Assembly (NCBI GenBank): GCA_016931325.1
Contig: JAFGFC010000117.1
Coordinates: forward strand, 1 to 35,775
DNA from: Spirochaetota bacterium
GTDB lineage: Bacteria; Spirochaetota; JAHITG01; JAFGFC01
DNA: 35,775 bases
Reading direction: 5' to 3'
A program made the translations under genes and the position numbers. The notes beneath the pieces are model-generated. The model saw only the letters and a list, made by a program, of their open reading frames with translations, did not search any database and was not told the DNA's origin. Below are positions 1 through 9,371 of this stretch, one piece after another; position 1 is the stretch's first letter, and every line of letters starts with the position of its first letter.

Positions 1-1079
1 ATATAGGCATAGAGAAAGGGTTTGAGGCTTGAACCGGGTTGACGAAGGGATAAAGCGCCGTTCACCTGACCGTCATCATCCCTGTTATAATAATCGGCTG
101 ACCCGACCATACATACAATGTCGCCGGTAGTGGCATCCAGGACCACGCAGGCTGCGTTATTGACATTATTGCCTCTCAGGGTATCCAGATGGTTGTTCAG
201 GATACTTTCGACTTTTTTCTGGATCGAATAATCCAGAGTGGTCCTGACTTCCAGCACATTTTCAAGGTTCAGCCGGCTCAGTTTGTTTTTTATATAGAAA
301 CAGAAATGGGGGGCACGAAAAGGTTTGGTAAATTTTACCAGGCTCACTTTCTCCTCCCGGGAAAGAGAATATTTTTCTTTTGAGATATATCCGTTCTCCA
401 GCATTTGTTTCAGGATATATCTCCTTCGCTCGTCAACTATTTTATATTTTTTATAAGGATTATAGATGGTACCGGATTTCAGGATAGAGACCAGAAAAGC
501 TGATTCTGAAACGGAGAGTTGTTTAACAGGTTTCCCGAAGTAAGTCTGGCTGGCCACACCGATGCCGTAAAGATTATTACCGAAGAAAGCCCTGTTCAAA
601 TAAGCTGTCAGAATCTCCTGTTTGGAAAAATGATATTCCAGCCTCAGGGCCAGAAACGATTCAATGATCTTGTTGAAAAAATTTCTCGGCCGGCCATAAA
701 TGATCCTGACCAGCTGCTGGGAGATGGTGGACCCGCCGGATACGATCCTTAGATTCCTGATATTATCTTTAAACGCCCTTGCCACAGCCAGAAGATCGAT
801 CCCTTTATGGGAAAAGTATCGTTTATCCTCAGCCGCTAACAGGGCTTTGATCAAATGATCAGGCAGATCAGAAAAAGAAACGGGTTGATAGAATCCCCCC
901 TTCTCCGGGTATAAACGGGAAAGGACAATGCTTTTCCTGTCACGGATGATGAGAACATTCTTGATGGCAAAATTCAGTTCAGCTCGAGGGATCGGTTTTT
1001 TCAGGTAAAACCATATAGTGGTTATCAGGCTGATACATGCCAGGCCTGACAGGATGATGATTCTATTTAACCGTGACAT
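1..1079 (-). CDS. pbpC: Penicillin-binding protein 1C, N-terminal part (cut by window edge)
   Basis: Bifunctional class A penicillin-binding protein that polymerises and cross-links peptidoglycan at the inner membrane. The ORF track misses it because it has no stop inside the window. My translation from the ATG at 1079 gives 359 codons: an N-terminal membrane anchor (about residues 5-26), then a GT51 glycosyltransferase domain with EDKRYFSHKGID (E84) and GGSTISQQL (115-123), then the start of the transpeptidase domain with PGSSLKPF, where S350 and K353 fit the SxxK motif. The remainder of the transpeptidase domain and any C-terminal BiPBP domain lie outside. Its start overlaps the end of the alpha-2-macroglobulin gene by 17 nt, so the two are co-transcribed. 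This pairing is the well-known pbpC-A2M neighbourhood. PBP1A/2C relatives look similar, but the neighbour favours PBP1C. Confidence 0.95.
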   Translation of the reverse strand, partial: MSRLNRIIILSGLACISLITTIWFYLKKPIPRAELNFAIKNVLIIRDRKSIVLSRLYPEKGGFYQPVSFSDLPDHLIKALLAAEDKRYFSHKGIDLLAVARAFKDNIRNLRIVSGGSTISQQLVRIIYGRPRNFFNKIIESFLALRLEYHFSKQEILTAYLNRAFFGNNLYGIGVASQTYFGKPVKQLSVSESAFLVSILKSGTIYNPYKKYKIVDERRRYILKQMLENGYISKEKYSLSREEKVSLVKFTKPFRAPHFCFYIKNKLSRLNLENVLEVRTTLDYSIQKKVESILNNHLDTLRGNNVNNAACVVLDATTGDIVCMVGSADYYNRDDDGQVNGALSLRQPGSSLKPFLYAY

Positions 1080-4000
1080 ACTGTTGACCATAATAGCCAA
1101 AGACATCCGGGTCATACATCTCTTCGACTTTTGTCGGGGGTAACAGATATTTCCCCGGTGTAACGGCCCTTACAACAAATCGATAGGTATGGTCACCGTG
1201 GTAAAGGCTGTCAGCAAAGACCAGGACTTTGTCCTCATAATTTTCTGTATGGTTGAATGATCCCCACCATCTGTCAGTGGTTTTCAGGCCCTTGTATTTA
1301 TCCTGAGATTCGGTCTGGAAAGAGAGATTGATGATCCTGAACCCGGCCGGGATGGGGTCATCAAGAACAACAAAATGCCGTTCCTGTTTGGTGTTTACCT
1401 TCAAGACCACCACATAATCTTTGCCTGATTCAAAGACGGGATCTTCCACTTTTTTACCGTCCAGTGTCTCATACCATTTTTCAACTTTCATCCCTTCATC
1501 CCGGGACTTTAAGAGCTCTTTCGGCGCGTATTTCAAACGCAGGCCATAGTAGAGCCGGCCCTGGCCCTGACGTTGCATGACGGCTTTCAGTTCTTTGCCA
1601 CGTTCAAATTTATCAAAATCAAAATTTTTGAGCACAGAAGGATCGGTTCTTGTCTTAAATGCCTGGCTTAACAGGCTCTTTCCTTCCACAAGAAAAGTGG
1701 CTTTGAAATCAGGTTTGTCCTTTTCATACAGTTTGAAATAATCGGTCATGGCATAAAAAGCAAAAACATTATCCTGAGTATTCAAATACTTTCCTTTTTT
1801 CCGGCTTCTGACCAGCCAGTTAACCACTTTATCATTAAGTGTATTCTCAATGCGGGTCTCCATAAAAGCCTGTAGAATAATAGAGGTGGCGCGGATACTG
1901 GAAGAATGGATCCACCACAGGCCTTCCATGTTCTCATCTTCAAAATGAGCGGTTGTGGAAGAGAGTTTCACTTTATTGAAAAGGATCTGGGTCACTTTTT
2001 CCATCTGTTTGGAGGAGTATTTGGTCAGATACATGGCTTTTAAAAGGCTGGCTTTTCCAAACAGAGGTATTTTTTCCACTTCATCCAAAAGCTTGTTGAT
2101 AAGCGTGCGATTGGGTTTATTCCCTAACGCCAGAACATAAGCGATATAGGACTGAGAGGTGAGATGACAGTAATAATTGTAAGGTAAATTCTTATAACGG
2201 GAAATATATCGCGCATAATCGGAAAGATAATTCAAAGCCTTGTTCAGCATGGCCTGATCCACTTTATACCCTTCCTCTTTCGCCTTTAACAGGGCAAAAC
2301 AGGCATAGGCGGTCAGCCAGGGTGAGTCCCAGTATTTGCTCGTCCAGTAGCAGAATCCTCCGTTATAGGCCTGGTAATTGGGCATCTCTTTGAACACATC
2401 ATTGACCAGCCTGTCCAGTTCTTTTTCTGTATAGATGGTCAGGTTCAGATCAAGGATGAGCCTTTTTGACAGGATCACAGGGAGGATCTTGGACAATTTC
2501 TGCTCAAGGCATCCGTAAGGATATTCCAGCAGAAAGTCAATACCGCTTTTCAGACCGGAAAATGCTGTGGGAGAGAGGTATACCTGCAGATATCCGGCAC
2601 CGGGGAATACCTCCTTCTCATCAGGAATAACGATCTTTTGCATATCCTCATTCTTATCAAAACTTTCAAAAAGGGCCACGCTTTCCGTGAGCCGCGGGGC
2701 TTTGACCTCAAAGGTCTTTTCCACAGCATCACTGTATTTATCCGCCCGGGCAGCGATCTTGACCTTGACTTTCCCCACCTGATCACAGTGAAAATCGAAC
2801 CTGACATCGGCCGATTCTCCTTTTTTCACTTTGACCGTCTTTATTTTATCTCCTTTAATTTTAGCGTTTTCCACTTCAATGGCCATTCTTATCTGAGCGT
2901 CTTCTTCCGTATAATTATAGACAACCGCTCCGGCCTGGAACGTGTCGTCAACAATGGCGAACAAAGGCAGGGTGGTCTTGAGCATGAGATACTTTTTTAC
3001 GATCACGTAATCCTCGCCTGAACCAAAATACGATTGTCTGGTCACCGGGGTGACCATAATGCGGAATGTTGTCAGATTATCAGGCATATTGAATTTTATC
3101 TTGGCCTGCCCGTTCTTATCTGTAACGATATCCGCTTTATAGAACGCGGTGGAGAGAAAAGTCTTGCGAAAACTAAAAAGGTCCATCTCCATATCGCCGT
3201 CTCTTTTTCTCATGGCTTTTTCTGATGGCGCGCCGCCGCCGCCGCGGTTCTCGCCTTTTTCACCATAATTCCTCTGACCGATGATATGGAGCCTGGTGTC
3301 AGAGGTGTTGACATTCAGCGACCTCGGCCCGTAAAAGGTGGAGAAGAAATCCGGTGTCTGATACCCGATCAAATTCAACACACCCACATCGCAGACAGCG
3401 ACCATACATTCGGCTTCCACACCTTTGCCTTTTTTATCCTTTACTTTGAAATTTACTTCCAGAGGTTCACCGGGTTCCCTGGTCTTGTGGCTTTTTTCAA
3501 TATCCACCTTGAGGCGCCGCTCTTCCGGTGAGACATTGAGCGCCACATAGCCGATCTTTAACGACGGTTTACCCAGGTCAGTTCCCCAGTTGGTAAAGGA
3601 TTTATCTTCCACGCGTCCTTTTACCAGGGAGACACCGACAAAGACATTGGGCAGATAATCTTTCTCAATAGGTATTTTCACCACAGCGGCTGATCCCTTT
3701 ATCTTTTTCACCCATTGTTTCAAAACGAATTCCCGTTCAACGGTCACCAGGGCCGTGCATTGATCATAAGGGGACTTGATAAGAACCTTGGCTTCATCTC
3801 CTGGTTTATAGTTCATCTTGTCAGCCACCAGCTCGATCCTGTCATCATCGCTCATGAGCCAGGGAGCATACCCTTCACCCACGGAATAGACATAATCGTC
3901 CGCTTTCACCTTGCATCCTTTTGAATCTTTTGACTCGGCTCTCAGATAATACATGCCGGTCTGTTCGGGTTTAAAGGAAAAGGTTTTTCCTTTTTTGGTT

Positions 4001-6807
4001 GTCTCGATCTCATCTTCCAGTACCAGTTTATCCACTTTCTGGCTCTGCCAGCTGTACCGGCCGCCGACCTCGGCCTTTCTCACGGACTCCCAATATCGTC
4101 TGTATACTTTTATCTTAACCTCATCATCCTCTCTTCTATTACCGTCAGGGTCAACCGTAATAATGGTGAATTCCGCCTTTTTCCCTTTTTCCACAAAATA
4201 TTTTTCCCGTTTCAAGCCGATATAAAAGCGGCTGCCGTGAACCATAAGGCTTTTGCGGCTGCTCACCTGCTGCTGGTCTTCTCCGTAAACCGTGGCTTCC
4301 AGAGTGATATCAAAGGAATGGACATCTCCCTGCCATTTCAGATCAACAGGGATCTTTAATTCCCCTTTTTTGTCAAGAACCGTTGTCTCTGATCTCAATC
4401 GTTTTGACTGATAATAGTAGTATTCATCATCCAGCCATTTCATCTCTGTAAAATTGAATCCCTCATTCCCGGGAGGTCTGTAGGAGGTCTCATTGGCATT
4501 CACCACATAGTAGACTTTTTTATCGCTCATGGGCGCGCCGAACAGATACCATCCTGTCACATTGAATGTGGCTTTCTCATTCAGATAGTATTTTTTATCC
4601 TGGGCCCAAATTCTAACTTCATACTGAAGAGGCTGAAAGACCTCGACGCGGAAACTGCCGTATAGATTGACATACCCTTTCATGGGCTCGATCTTTTGCT
4701 CTTCTTTGGGCTTGATCTTGGAACGTTTATCCTCATCCTTTTTCTGGAATACCTGAACGGAATAGTATCCGGTAGGAGCATTCTCGGGTATTTTCAGATC
4801 GATGAAAAAAGAACCAAAACTGTTCAATTTTACTTTTCCCTGTTTCAGCTTGTTGCCTCTTGAATCTTTCACAATATAGTCCAGATCTTTCAGACTGGAG
4901 ATTTTCCATTCCCCTTTGATCTTTTCACGCAATACCCCTTTCATGTGGACCTTTTCTCCGGGCCTGTAAAGGCCACGCTCGGTCCGTATCGCGCCCTGAT
5001 AATCAGGATAGACGGGATTCATATTGTAGCTGATACCGAAACGCCAGGGATAGATACCTGTTCCCCATTCAGAATTGATGAACACAACATCTTTTCCCTT
5101 CTGGGCAAAGACCCATTGTCTCACCCCTTCCCATGTATACTGTTTTAATCCGAAATTGAGCCAGCCGGGAGTTTTCGCCATACCTTCCCTGTCGGTCTTG
5201 CCTTTCCATAGAACCTTATTATAATCATCTCTTATCTCTATGTCGGCTCCGCTGACAGGTTTTTCTGTTTTCAGGTCGGTTAAAAAGATCAAATTTCCTT
5301 CCGCAGAGAATTTAGCCGTCAGGCCCATATCCGTGACCTGAAGAAAGGACCTGTATTCCGGCTCATAATTATCGCAACCCTGCCTTCCCTTCAGTTCCAG
5401 GTTGATGAGCCCGTATTTCTGTTTCTTAAGGTATTTGTCGAGATACAGGGCCTTGAGCTGGTACTTGTTTTTCAATGTCTTGGGTTCATAGGCTTCGTCC
5501 ATGTCAAATTTAAATTTATTGCCGTACTGTTTCGCATGCTTGTAGAGATGCTCCACTTTCCAGGGAATATAGAAATAATTTCTCCAGAGGCAATGCGGGA
5601 TAATATCATCTTTATCCACCACTTTGGTCCTTATCACCATATTTTCAGGATTCCGCAGGGTGACGGGGAATTTCCGTCCCTCATAGGATTCTACAATACC
5701 CATGCCGGTCGGCATGGAGAAATACGGGGAATAGGAACCCACATCGATCTTTATAGTAATATCATTGTTCAGCTTCTGGCCGAAGATATCCTTGAGGTCC
5801 CTGGCCAGTTTTATCTCATAGCTCTTTTCCGGCTCAAATCCCAGGGTGAGGCAGAAGTCATGGGTGTTCCAGGTAGAATTTTCATAATCGTCCACCGGGA
5901 GTTTGATCTGTGGGTTGACCGTCATATTCTTGAAGAGTTCACGGTATTCCACCGGGTTAGTAAAAGGCAGGCTGAGGGCGTCACAGTAGTTCCAGCTGCA
6001 TCGCTCCGGAAGGATCTTTTGATAGATTTCCCCTGTGAATTTAAAATCATAATAAGTATAAAAATAAATAAGACTTTTGTATTTGGTCCCCAGATGCCCT
6101 TCCAGAGCCGGGCAGCCCGGTTTGATATAGACCGTTATTTTAGAGCTTTTATTGAATTCACGCGTCGGCATTAAAACCAGGGCTGTTTTTTTATCAAAGC
6201 TCTGTCTTTCCCAGTAATACAGTTCATTGGTCTGGATATAACGGGTCCTGTAGGGAACATCCTGCCCGTCCTCTGTGATCGTGATATACTCAGAGGTGTT
6301 CAGCTTCATGGGCAGGTTGAAATAAAGGTAGACGTAACTGTCCAGCCTCACCCATTTCTGTTCATTATAGGGAGTGGACCGTGAAAGGGAAGGCCTCAGG
6401 GTCTCAAAGCTCCAGACATGATCAGTTTCCAGTTTATTCCCCTGAACAGAGGTTATACCTTTTTTCACAGTAACGGTTATTCTCGTGTTGACAGGGAATT
6501 TTTTATCAGGATAAAAGGCCAGGCTCCGCGTGCCGAGCCATTTGTACTTGCCCGTGGTGTCATAGCTCAGTTGAATAGGCCCTTCCTTGATCTCTTCATC
6601 CAGTTTTTTCAGGGCCACGACCGGTTCATTGAACGTAATCGTGATAGCCTCTGATTCCCTCACGCCTTCTGTTCCGCCGCGGGGAGAGACGGCGATCACT
6701 TTCAACTCTGATTTGGTCAGGGCCGTGTTAAAGAAATGCAGGCCGCTTAAAAAGACCAGAATAAGGCTGAATAGCAAAATAGCGACAAGATTAATGTTCT
6801 TTTTCAT
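1063..6807 (-). CDS. Bacterial alpha-2-macroglobulin (protease-trapping envelope protein)
   Basis: A 1914-aa bacterial alpha-2-macroglobulin of the YfhM/ECAM type, thought to trap foreign proteases in the periplasm and protect the cell when the wall is breached. The N-terminus has one hydrophobic segment (about residues 8-26) and no lipobox cysteine, so a membrane anchor or cleaved signal is more likely than the lipoprotein form seen in E. coli. The N-terminal half carries Ig-like macroglobulin domains (for example RTERGLYRPGEKVHMKG). A glycine-rich low-complexity stretch (GENRGGGGAPSEKAM) precedes the conserved RKTFLSTAFY block. The thioester motif YPYGCLEQ is intact (Cys about 1433) and is followed by the alpha-helical thioester domain. 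The start has a good Shine-Dalgarno sequence (AAGGAG). It is immediately followed by, and overlaps, pbpC. Confidence 0.96.
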   Translation of the reverse strand: MKKNINLVAILLFSLILVFLSGLHFFNTALTKSELKVIAVSPRGGTEGVRESEAITITFNEPVVALKKLDEEIKEGPIQLSYDTTGKYKWLGTRSLAFYPDKKFPVNTRITVTVKKGITSVQGNKLETDHVWSFETLRPSLSRSTPYNEQKWVRLDSYVYLYFNLPMKLNTSEYITITEDGQDVPYRTRYIQTNELYYWERQSFDKKTALVLMPTREFNKSSKITVYIKPGCPALEGHLGTKYKSLIYFYTYYDFKFTGEIYQKILPERCSWNYCDALSLPFTNPVEYRELFKNMTVNPQIKLPVDDYENSTWNTHDFCLTLGFEPEKSYEIKLARDLKDIFGQKLNNDITIKIDVGSYSPYFSMPTGMGIVESYEGRKFPVTLRNPENMVIRTKVVDKDDIIPHCLWRNYFYIPWKVEHLYKHAKQYGNKFKFDMDEAYEPKTLKNKYQLKALYLDKYLKKQKYGLINLELKGRQGCDNYEPEYRSFLQVTDMGLTAKFSAEGNLIFLTDLKTEKPVSGADIEIRDDYNKVLWKGKTDREGMAKTPGWLNFGLKQYTWEGVRQWVFAQKGKDVVFINSEWGTGIYPWRFGISYNMNPVYPDYQGAIRTERGLYRPGEKVHMKGVLREKIKGEWKISSLKDLDYIVKDSRGNKLKQGKVKLNSFGSFFIDLKIPENAPTGYYSVQVFQKKDEDKRSKIKPKEEQKIEPMKGYVNLYGSFRVEVFQPLQYEVRIWAQDKKYYLNEKATFNVTGWYLFGAPMSDKKVYYVVNANETSYRPPGNEGFNFTEMKWLDDEYYYYQSKRLRSETTVLDKKGELKIPVDLKWQGDVHSFDITLEATVYGEDQQQVSSRKSLMVHGSRFYIGLKREKYFVEKGKKAEFTIITVDPDGNRREDDEVKIKVYRRYWESVRKAEVGGRYSWQSQKVDKLVLEDEIETTKKGKTFSFKPEQTGMYYLRAESKDSKGCKVKADDYVYSVGEGYAPWLMSDDDRIELVADKMNYKPGDEAKVLIKSPYDQCTALVTVEREFVLKQWVKKIKGSAAVVKIPIEKDYLPNVFVGVSLVKGRVEDKSFTNWGTDLGKPSLKIGYVALNVSPEERRLKVDIEKSHKTREPGEPLEVNFKVKDKKGKGVEAECMVAVCDVGVLNLIGYQTPDFFSTFYGPRSLNVNTSDTRLHIIGQRNYGEKGENRGGGGAPSEKAMRKRDGDMEMDLFSFRKTFLSTAFYKADIVTDKNGQAKIKFNMPDNLTTFRIMVTPVTRQSYFGSGEDYVIVKKYLMLKTTLPLFAIVDDTFQAGAVVYNYTEEDAQIRMAIEVENAKIKGDKIKTVKVKKGESADVRFDFHCDQVGKVKVKIAARADKYSDAVEKTFEVKAPRLTESVALFESFDKNEDMQKIVIPDEKEVFPGAGYLQVYLSPTAFSGLKSGIDFLLEYPYGCLEQKLSKILPVILSKRLILDLNLTIYTEKELDRLVNDVFKEMPNYQAYNGGFCYWTSKYWDSPWLTAYACFALLKAKEEGYKVDQAMLNKALNYLSDYARYISRYKNLPYNYYCHLTSQSYIAYVLALGNKPNRTLINKLLDEVEKIPLFGKASLLKAMYLTKYSSKQMEKVTQILFNKVKLSSTTAHFEDENMEGLWWIHSSSIRATSIILQAFMETRIENTLNDKVVNWLVRSRKKGKYLNTQDNVFAFYAMTDYFKLYEKDKPDFKATFLVEGKSLLSQAFKTRTDPSVLKNFDFDKFERGKELKAVMQRQGQGRLYYGLRLKYAPKELLKSRDEGMKVEKWYETLDGKKVEDPVFESGKDYVVVLKVNTKQERHFVVLDDPIPAGFRIINLSFQTESQDKYKGLKTTDRWWGSFNHTENYEDKVLVFADSLYHGDHTYRFVVRAVTPGKYLLPPTKVEEMYDPDVFGYYGQQYVTVK

Positions 6808-6882
6808 AATAAGACTCCTTGGAAATATATTATGGCTTTACAGTGATATTAGACTTGTCAATATAAAAAAAGTTCCCTTAAG

Positions 6883-6921
6883 TTTTAACGGAGGCATGTC
6901 TCTGACATGCCTCCGTTAAAA
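6883..6921. repeat. Perfect 18-bp palindrome with 3-nt loop between two minus-strand genes
   Basis: TTTTAACGGAGGCATGTC is followed by a 3-nt spacer and its exact reverse complement. It begins 5 nt downstream of the stop of the 6927-7529 gene and lies upstream of the A2M gene. The A- and T-rich ends make it a plausible bidirectional hairpin terminator, although no long T-run follows on the minus strand. It may equally be a dispersed palindromic repeat. Confidence 0.75.
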
Positions 6922-6926
6922 TATTT

Positions 6927-7529
6927 TCATTTTAATTTTTCAGCCAGTTTAAAGTAGACAAGAATATAAGCGATCATGGCTGTGGGCATGGACCAGAACA
7001 GGCCGATCACCAGACCCAGAACACCCAAATAGCTGACCACCGCGGCTACAATAGAAAAGCCCAGAATGTCCCATTTGTTGCCCTGGGTGATCTTGGCGCT
7101 GGCTTTCAAGGATTCAATGGCCTTCATGTTCTTATCAATGATCAGGTAGGGGAAGAACATGTATTTAATTCCCCATATGATCGCCGGAAAGATAAGGAGG
7201 ATCATGCCGGCCAGAACAATAAGGTAGTAGAGCAGACTGGCCCCGATGAATGATAAGAGATATTTTCCTCCGGAGAATAGATCGCCAAACGTGGTATCTT
7301 GCCCTTTCGCTTTTTTAAGAAAGATAATGACCAGACCTATTCCCAGCCAGTAAGAAAAAATGATATAGACCACCTGGCCTACAAACTGGATCTTTTGAAG
7401 TGGTTTTAGGTTGATCACGAAAGCCACGGCCACGATCAAAATAAAATAAACGATCAGGATGCCTAAAAAGAAGAAAAAATTCTTTTTAGTGATCTCCCAT
7501 CCTTTTTTAATGGAATCTGAAATAAACAT
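6927..7529 (-). CDS. Multi-pass integral membrane protein, unknown function
   Basis: A 200-aa polytopic membrane protein with about five hydrophobic segments and short charged loops. The hydrophobic pattern and the short amphipathic N-terminus (FISDSIKKGWEITKKNFFFF) resemble the DUF975 / YciC-like / glycerophosphodiesterase-membrane-domain superfamily, for which no precise function is established; I do not recognise a specific orthologue. I start it at the ATG at 7529 rather than the track's 7547 because GGGAGG lies at ideal spacing before 7529, whereas the longer start would place that ribosome binding site inside the coding sequence. It is flanked by two palindromes, 6883-6921 downstream and 7547-7572 upstream. 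Confidence 0.8.
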   Translation of the reverse strand: MFISDSIKKGWEITKKNFFFFLGILIVYFILIVAVAFVINLKPLQKIQFVGQVVYIIFSYWLGIGLVIIFLKKAKGQDTTFGDLFSGGKYLLSFIGASLLYYLIVLAGMILLIFPAIIWGIKYMFFPYLIIDKNMKAIESLKASAKITQGNKWDILGFSIVAAVVSYLGVLGLVIGLFWSMPTAMIAYILVYFKLAEKLK

Positions 7530-7546
7530 CACATCACCTCCCTTCA

Positions 7547-7572
7547 TTAGCCAAGCCTTCAGGCTTGGCTAA
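7547..7572. repeat. Palindromic repeat, TAGCC..GCC-TTCA-GGC..GGCTA type
   Basis: A perfect 11-bp inverted repeat (TTAGCCAAGCC, loop TTCA, then the reverse complement) between the P-loop gene and the downstream membrane-protein gene, ending close to the latter's ribosome binding site. A second, sequence-diverged copy with the same layout lies at 12465-12487, also just upstream of a GGGAGGT ribosome binding site. Confidence 0.8.
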
Positions 7573-7581
7573 TTGGAATTT

Positions 7582-8310
7582 TTAACAGGCTCGCAATTTA
7601 TTATAATTCTTATACAGTGTATTATTGATCCGTAATAATTCCTTTTTAATCTTTTCCGGTTCATTCGTTTTTTCCGGTTCGTTCTGAAAGACAGCATAAG
7701 GGACCTTTGTACGGTTGATCGTAAGAACATTTTTCTGCCGGCTTAATTTTTTCCAGTCATCGGTTCTGTACTTTTTCATTACCCGGTCAGGGACCGTATG
7801 AAAAAGGATACTGTCCTCAAGGTCAGGGTCATAGCGCCTTTTATTTTTCCGCAACGATTCTTCATAGGAAACATTGACATAATAAATAACGGTTCTGGAA
7901 AGGAGGCTTCTGTCAAGAAGGGATAAAGAGTCTTTGTATCCGTTCGTTCCTCCACGGGAGAATTCAATGAAAAGGGTGTTTCTTTTAAAAAAAAATTGTG
8001 TGTTATATTTTTCTTTAAACAGGGTATTGATATCGCTGATTAATTTTTTATAGACAGAGTTATTCTTGACGACATACCCCCCGATCTTGATCTTTAAAGT
8101 ATCAAGGCGTTTTTTCGTCATTTTTTCCCTTCTGTCATCCATTTCGCCTCTTTTCCAGATGAACTTGAAATCATCGATCTCCACGATATGGGCTATATGG
8201 AACTTTTCGATTCTCTGTTCAATATCTATTTTTTTTAAATAATCAATGATCTCCGATTTCCCTGCTGCTGGTCGCCCCAGCAGAAGAACGATATCGAACT
8301 TGTCTCTCAT
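7582..8310 (-). CDS. P-loop NTPase, nucleoside/nucleotide-kinase-like, unknown substrate
   Basis: A 242-aa soluble protein with an N-terminal Walker A motif GRPAAGKS (residues about 13-20) in the context of a strand-loop-helix, typical of small-molecule or nucleoside kinases and AAA_33-like P-loop proteins. VEIDDFKF near residue 45 resembles the acidic segment following the first strand in such kinases, and the FIEFSRGG segment with the following helix suggests a second nucleotide-binding strand. The C-terminus has a short internal duplication (NEPEKT, then NEPEKI) ahead of a basic helix. The substrate cannot be read from the sequence. The start ATG lies 7 nt after a TACAAT -10 box, suggesting a leaderless or almost leaderless mRNA; the GGGAAG directly before ATG is too close for a normal ribosome binding site. 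Confidence 0.75.
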   Translation of the reverse strand: MRDKFDIVLLLGRPAAGKSEIIDYLKKIDIEQRIEKFHIAHIVEIDDFKFIWKRGEMDDRREKMTKKRLDTLKIKIGGYVVKNNSVYKKLISDINTLFKEKYNTQFFFKRNTLFIEFSRGGTNGYKDSLSLLDRSLLSRTVIYYVNVSYEESLRKNKRRYDPDLEDSILFHTVPDRVMKKYRTDDWKKLSRQKNVLTINRTKVPYAVFQNEPEKTNEPEKIKKELLRINNTLYKNYNKLRAC

Positions 8311-8317
8311 CTTCCCA

Positions 8318-8345
8318 ATTGTAATTAATTTGAAATAAAAGTCAA
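8318..8345 (-). promoter_or_regulatory. Sigma70-like promoter of the P-loop gene
   Basis: TTGACT (8345-8340), a 16-bp spacer and TACAAT (8323-8318). The ATG at 8310 begins 7 nt after the -10 box, so transcription should start at or next to the start codon. Confidence 0.5.
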
Positions 8346-8400
8346 AGAAAAAAACATATTGTTAGATGTTTAAAACCTCGTGGTCGAATCCTATTCCTCC

Positions 8401-8415
8401 TTGTCCTGCGGACAA
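8401..8415. repeat. Mini-hairpin TTGTCC-TGC-GGACAA in the 8311-8429 spacer
   Basis: A perfect 6-bp stem with a 3-nt loop just downstream (minus strand) of the radical-SAM gene. It resembles the GTCC-nnn-GGAC mini-hairpins in the 17512-17621 repeat. It may assist termination; no T-run follows. Confidence 0.45.
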
Positions 8416-8429
8416 TTCCTAGGGATGCG

Positions 8430-9371
8430 TTATATTTTCTTGATTTTATAAAAAATATCTTTATTGACCTGTTCGGGCAAGATCAGAAAGCTTTCCTCCA
8501 TTGCTCTTAATATTTTATTGATCTGCACAATACGGATACCGAGTGCTTTGGACAATCCAGCAGCTGTTTCAGGTCTTCTCTTGAGGATCCCCAGAATCTG
8601 TGATTTCAGTTTAAGAGGGGCTGAGGCTTTTTGATAGACCACACCGCCTTTTCTGACAATGATGTCAACGGGAATACCTGTCTGGGAAAGGAATTGCTTG
8701 ACCTGTTTCAATTCATTAAAAGGTAAGGCCCTGGCCTTTTTATCAGCCGGTGGCCTGTCTATGGTATTCAGCTGAACCCTGTCAGGTCTGATTCTCTCTA
8801 CGGCCTTTTTTAATTTTTCTATTTCTCTCTGAGAGTCATTGATATCTTTCACGAAGAGTATCTCCAGCCATAATCTTCCGGTGAATTTTTTTTTAAATTT
8901 TGCCAGGGCAGAAATGATCTTATTGATCTTCAGACCCTTGCAGGGTTTGTTCACCTTTTCAAAGACCGCCTGGGTGGCGGCATCAAGAGAGGGGATGACA
9001 AGATCAGAGCGCATGACCGATTCGGCGACCTTGTCTGAAATAAGCAGGGTCCCGTTCGTGAGGATGGCCACAGGAACAGAGGTCATTTCCTTTATTTTTT
9101 CAATGAACCAGCTGATATCCAGGTTCAACAGGGGTTCACCGGAACCCGAAAAGGTGATATAATCAAGGGCCGGCTTTTGTGATAAAAAAAACTTTATCTC
9201 CCGTATCAGATCATCTTTCTTAACAAAAGATCTTCTTTCAAGGGTTTTATGGGTCGTTGGCCCGCATTCGCAGTAGATACAGTCCAGCGTGCAGGTTTTA
9301 AAAGGGATAATATCAATACCCAGTGATAGCCCCAGACGTCTTGACGGCACGGGCCCAAAAAGATATTTCAT
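8430..9371 (-). CDS. Radical SAM protein (COG0731-like) with C-terminal winged-helix domain
   Basis: A 313-aa radical S-adenosylmethionine enzyme. CTLDCIYC (C27, C31, C34) supplies the [4Fe-4S] CX3CX2C ligands; FSGSGEPLLN is the glycine-rich SAM-binding motif. The N-terminal FGPVPSRRLG is characteristic of the COG0731 / Fe-S oxidoreductase group. Residues about 250-313 form a helix-turn-helix-like region (SQILGILKRRPETAAGLSKAL) that may bind nucleic acid or act as a regulatory domain. The substrate is unknown; the wyosine-forming Taw1 family shares COG0731 but this protein lacks its typical length. The start overlaps the stop of the upstream M50 protease gene by 4 nt (ATGA), indicating translational coupling. 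Confidence 0.88.
   Translation of the reverse strand: MKYLFGPVPSRRLGLSLGIDIIPFKTCTLDCIYCECGPTTHKTLERRSFVKKDDLIREIKFFLSQKPALDYITFSGSGEPLLNLDISWFIEKIKEMTSVPVAILTNGTLLISDKVAESVMRSDLVIPSLDAATQAVFEKVNKPCKGLKINKIISALAKFKKKFTGRLWLEILFVKDINDSQREIEKLKKAVERIRPDRVQLNTIDRPPADKKARALPFNELKQVKQFLSQTGIPVDIIVRKGGVVYQKASAPLKLKSQILGILKRRPETAAGLSKALGIRIVQINKILRAMEESFLILPEQVNKDIFYKIKKI

Noticed and set aside
5536-6174. 212-aa plus-strand ORF opposite the A2M gene
   Set aside because: It is the antisense shadow of a clear A2M reading frame, has no recognisable domain and no plausible ribosome binding site. The same applies to the other plus-strand ORFs in 1900-6900.
8344-8396. Minus-strand micro-ORF with AAGGAGG and an ATT start between the radical SAM and P-loop genes
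   Set aside because: Only about 15 codons with no repeat or conserved feature, and it faces the promoter region; attractive only because of the other ATT/ATC starts.
8370-8400. GGTCGAATCCTATTCC looks like the T-arm of a tRNA, possibly an attachment-site remnant
   Set aside because: The T-stem does not pair properly, no acceptor or anticodon stem is found upstream, and no integrase or phage gene is in the window.
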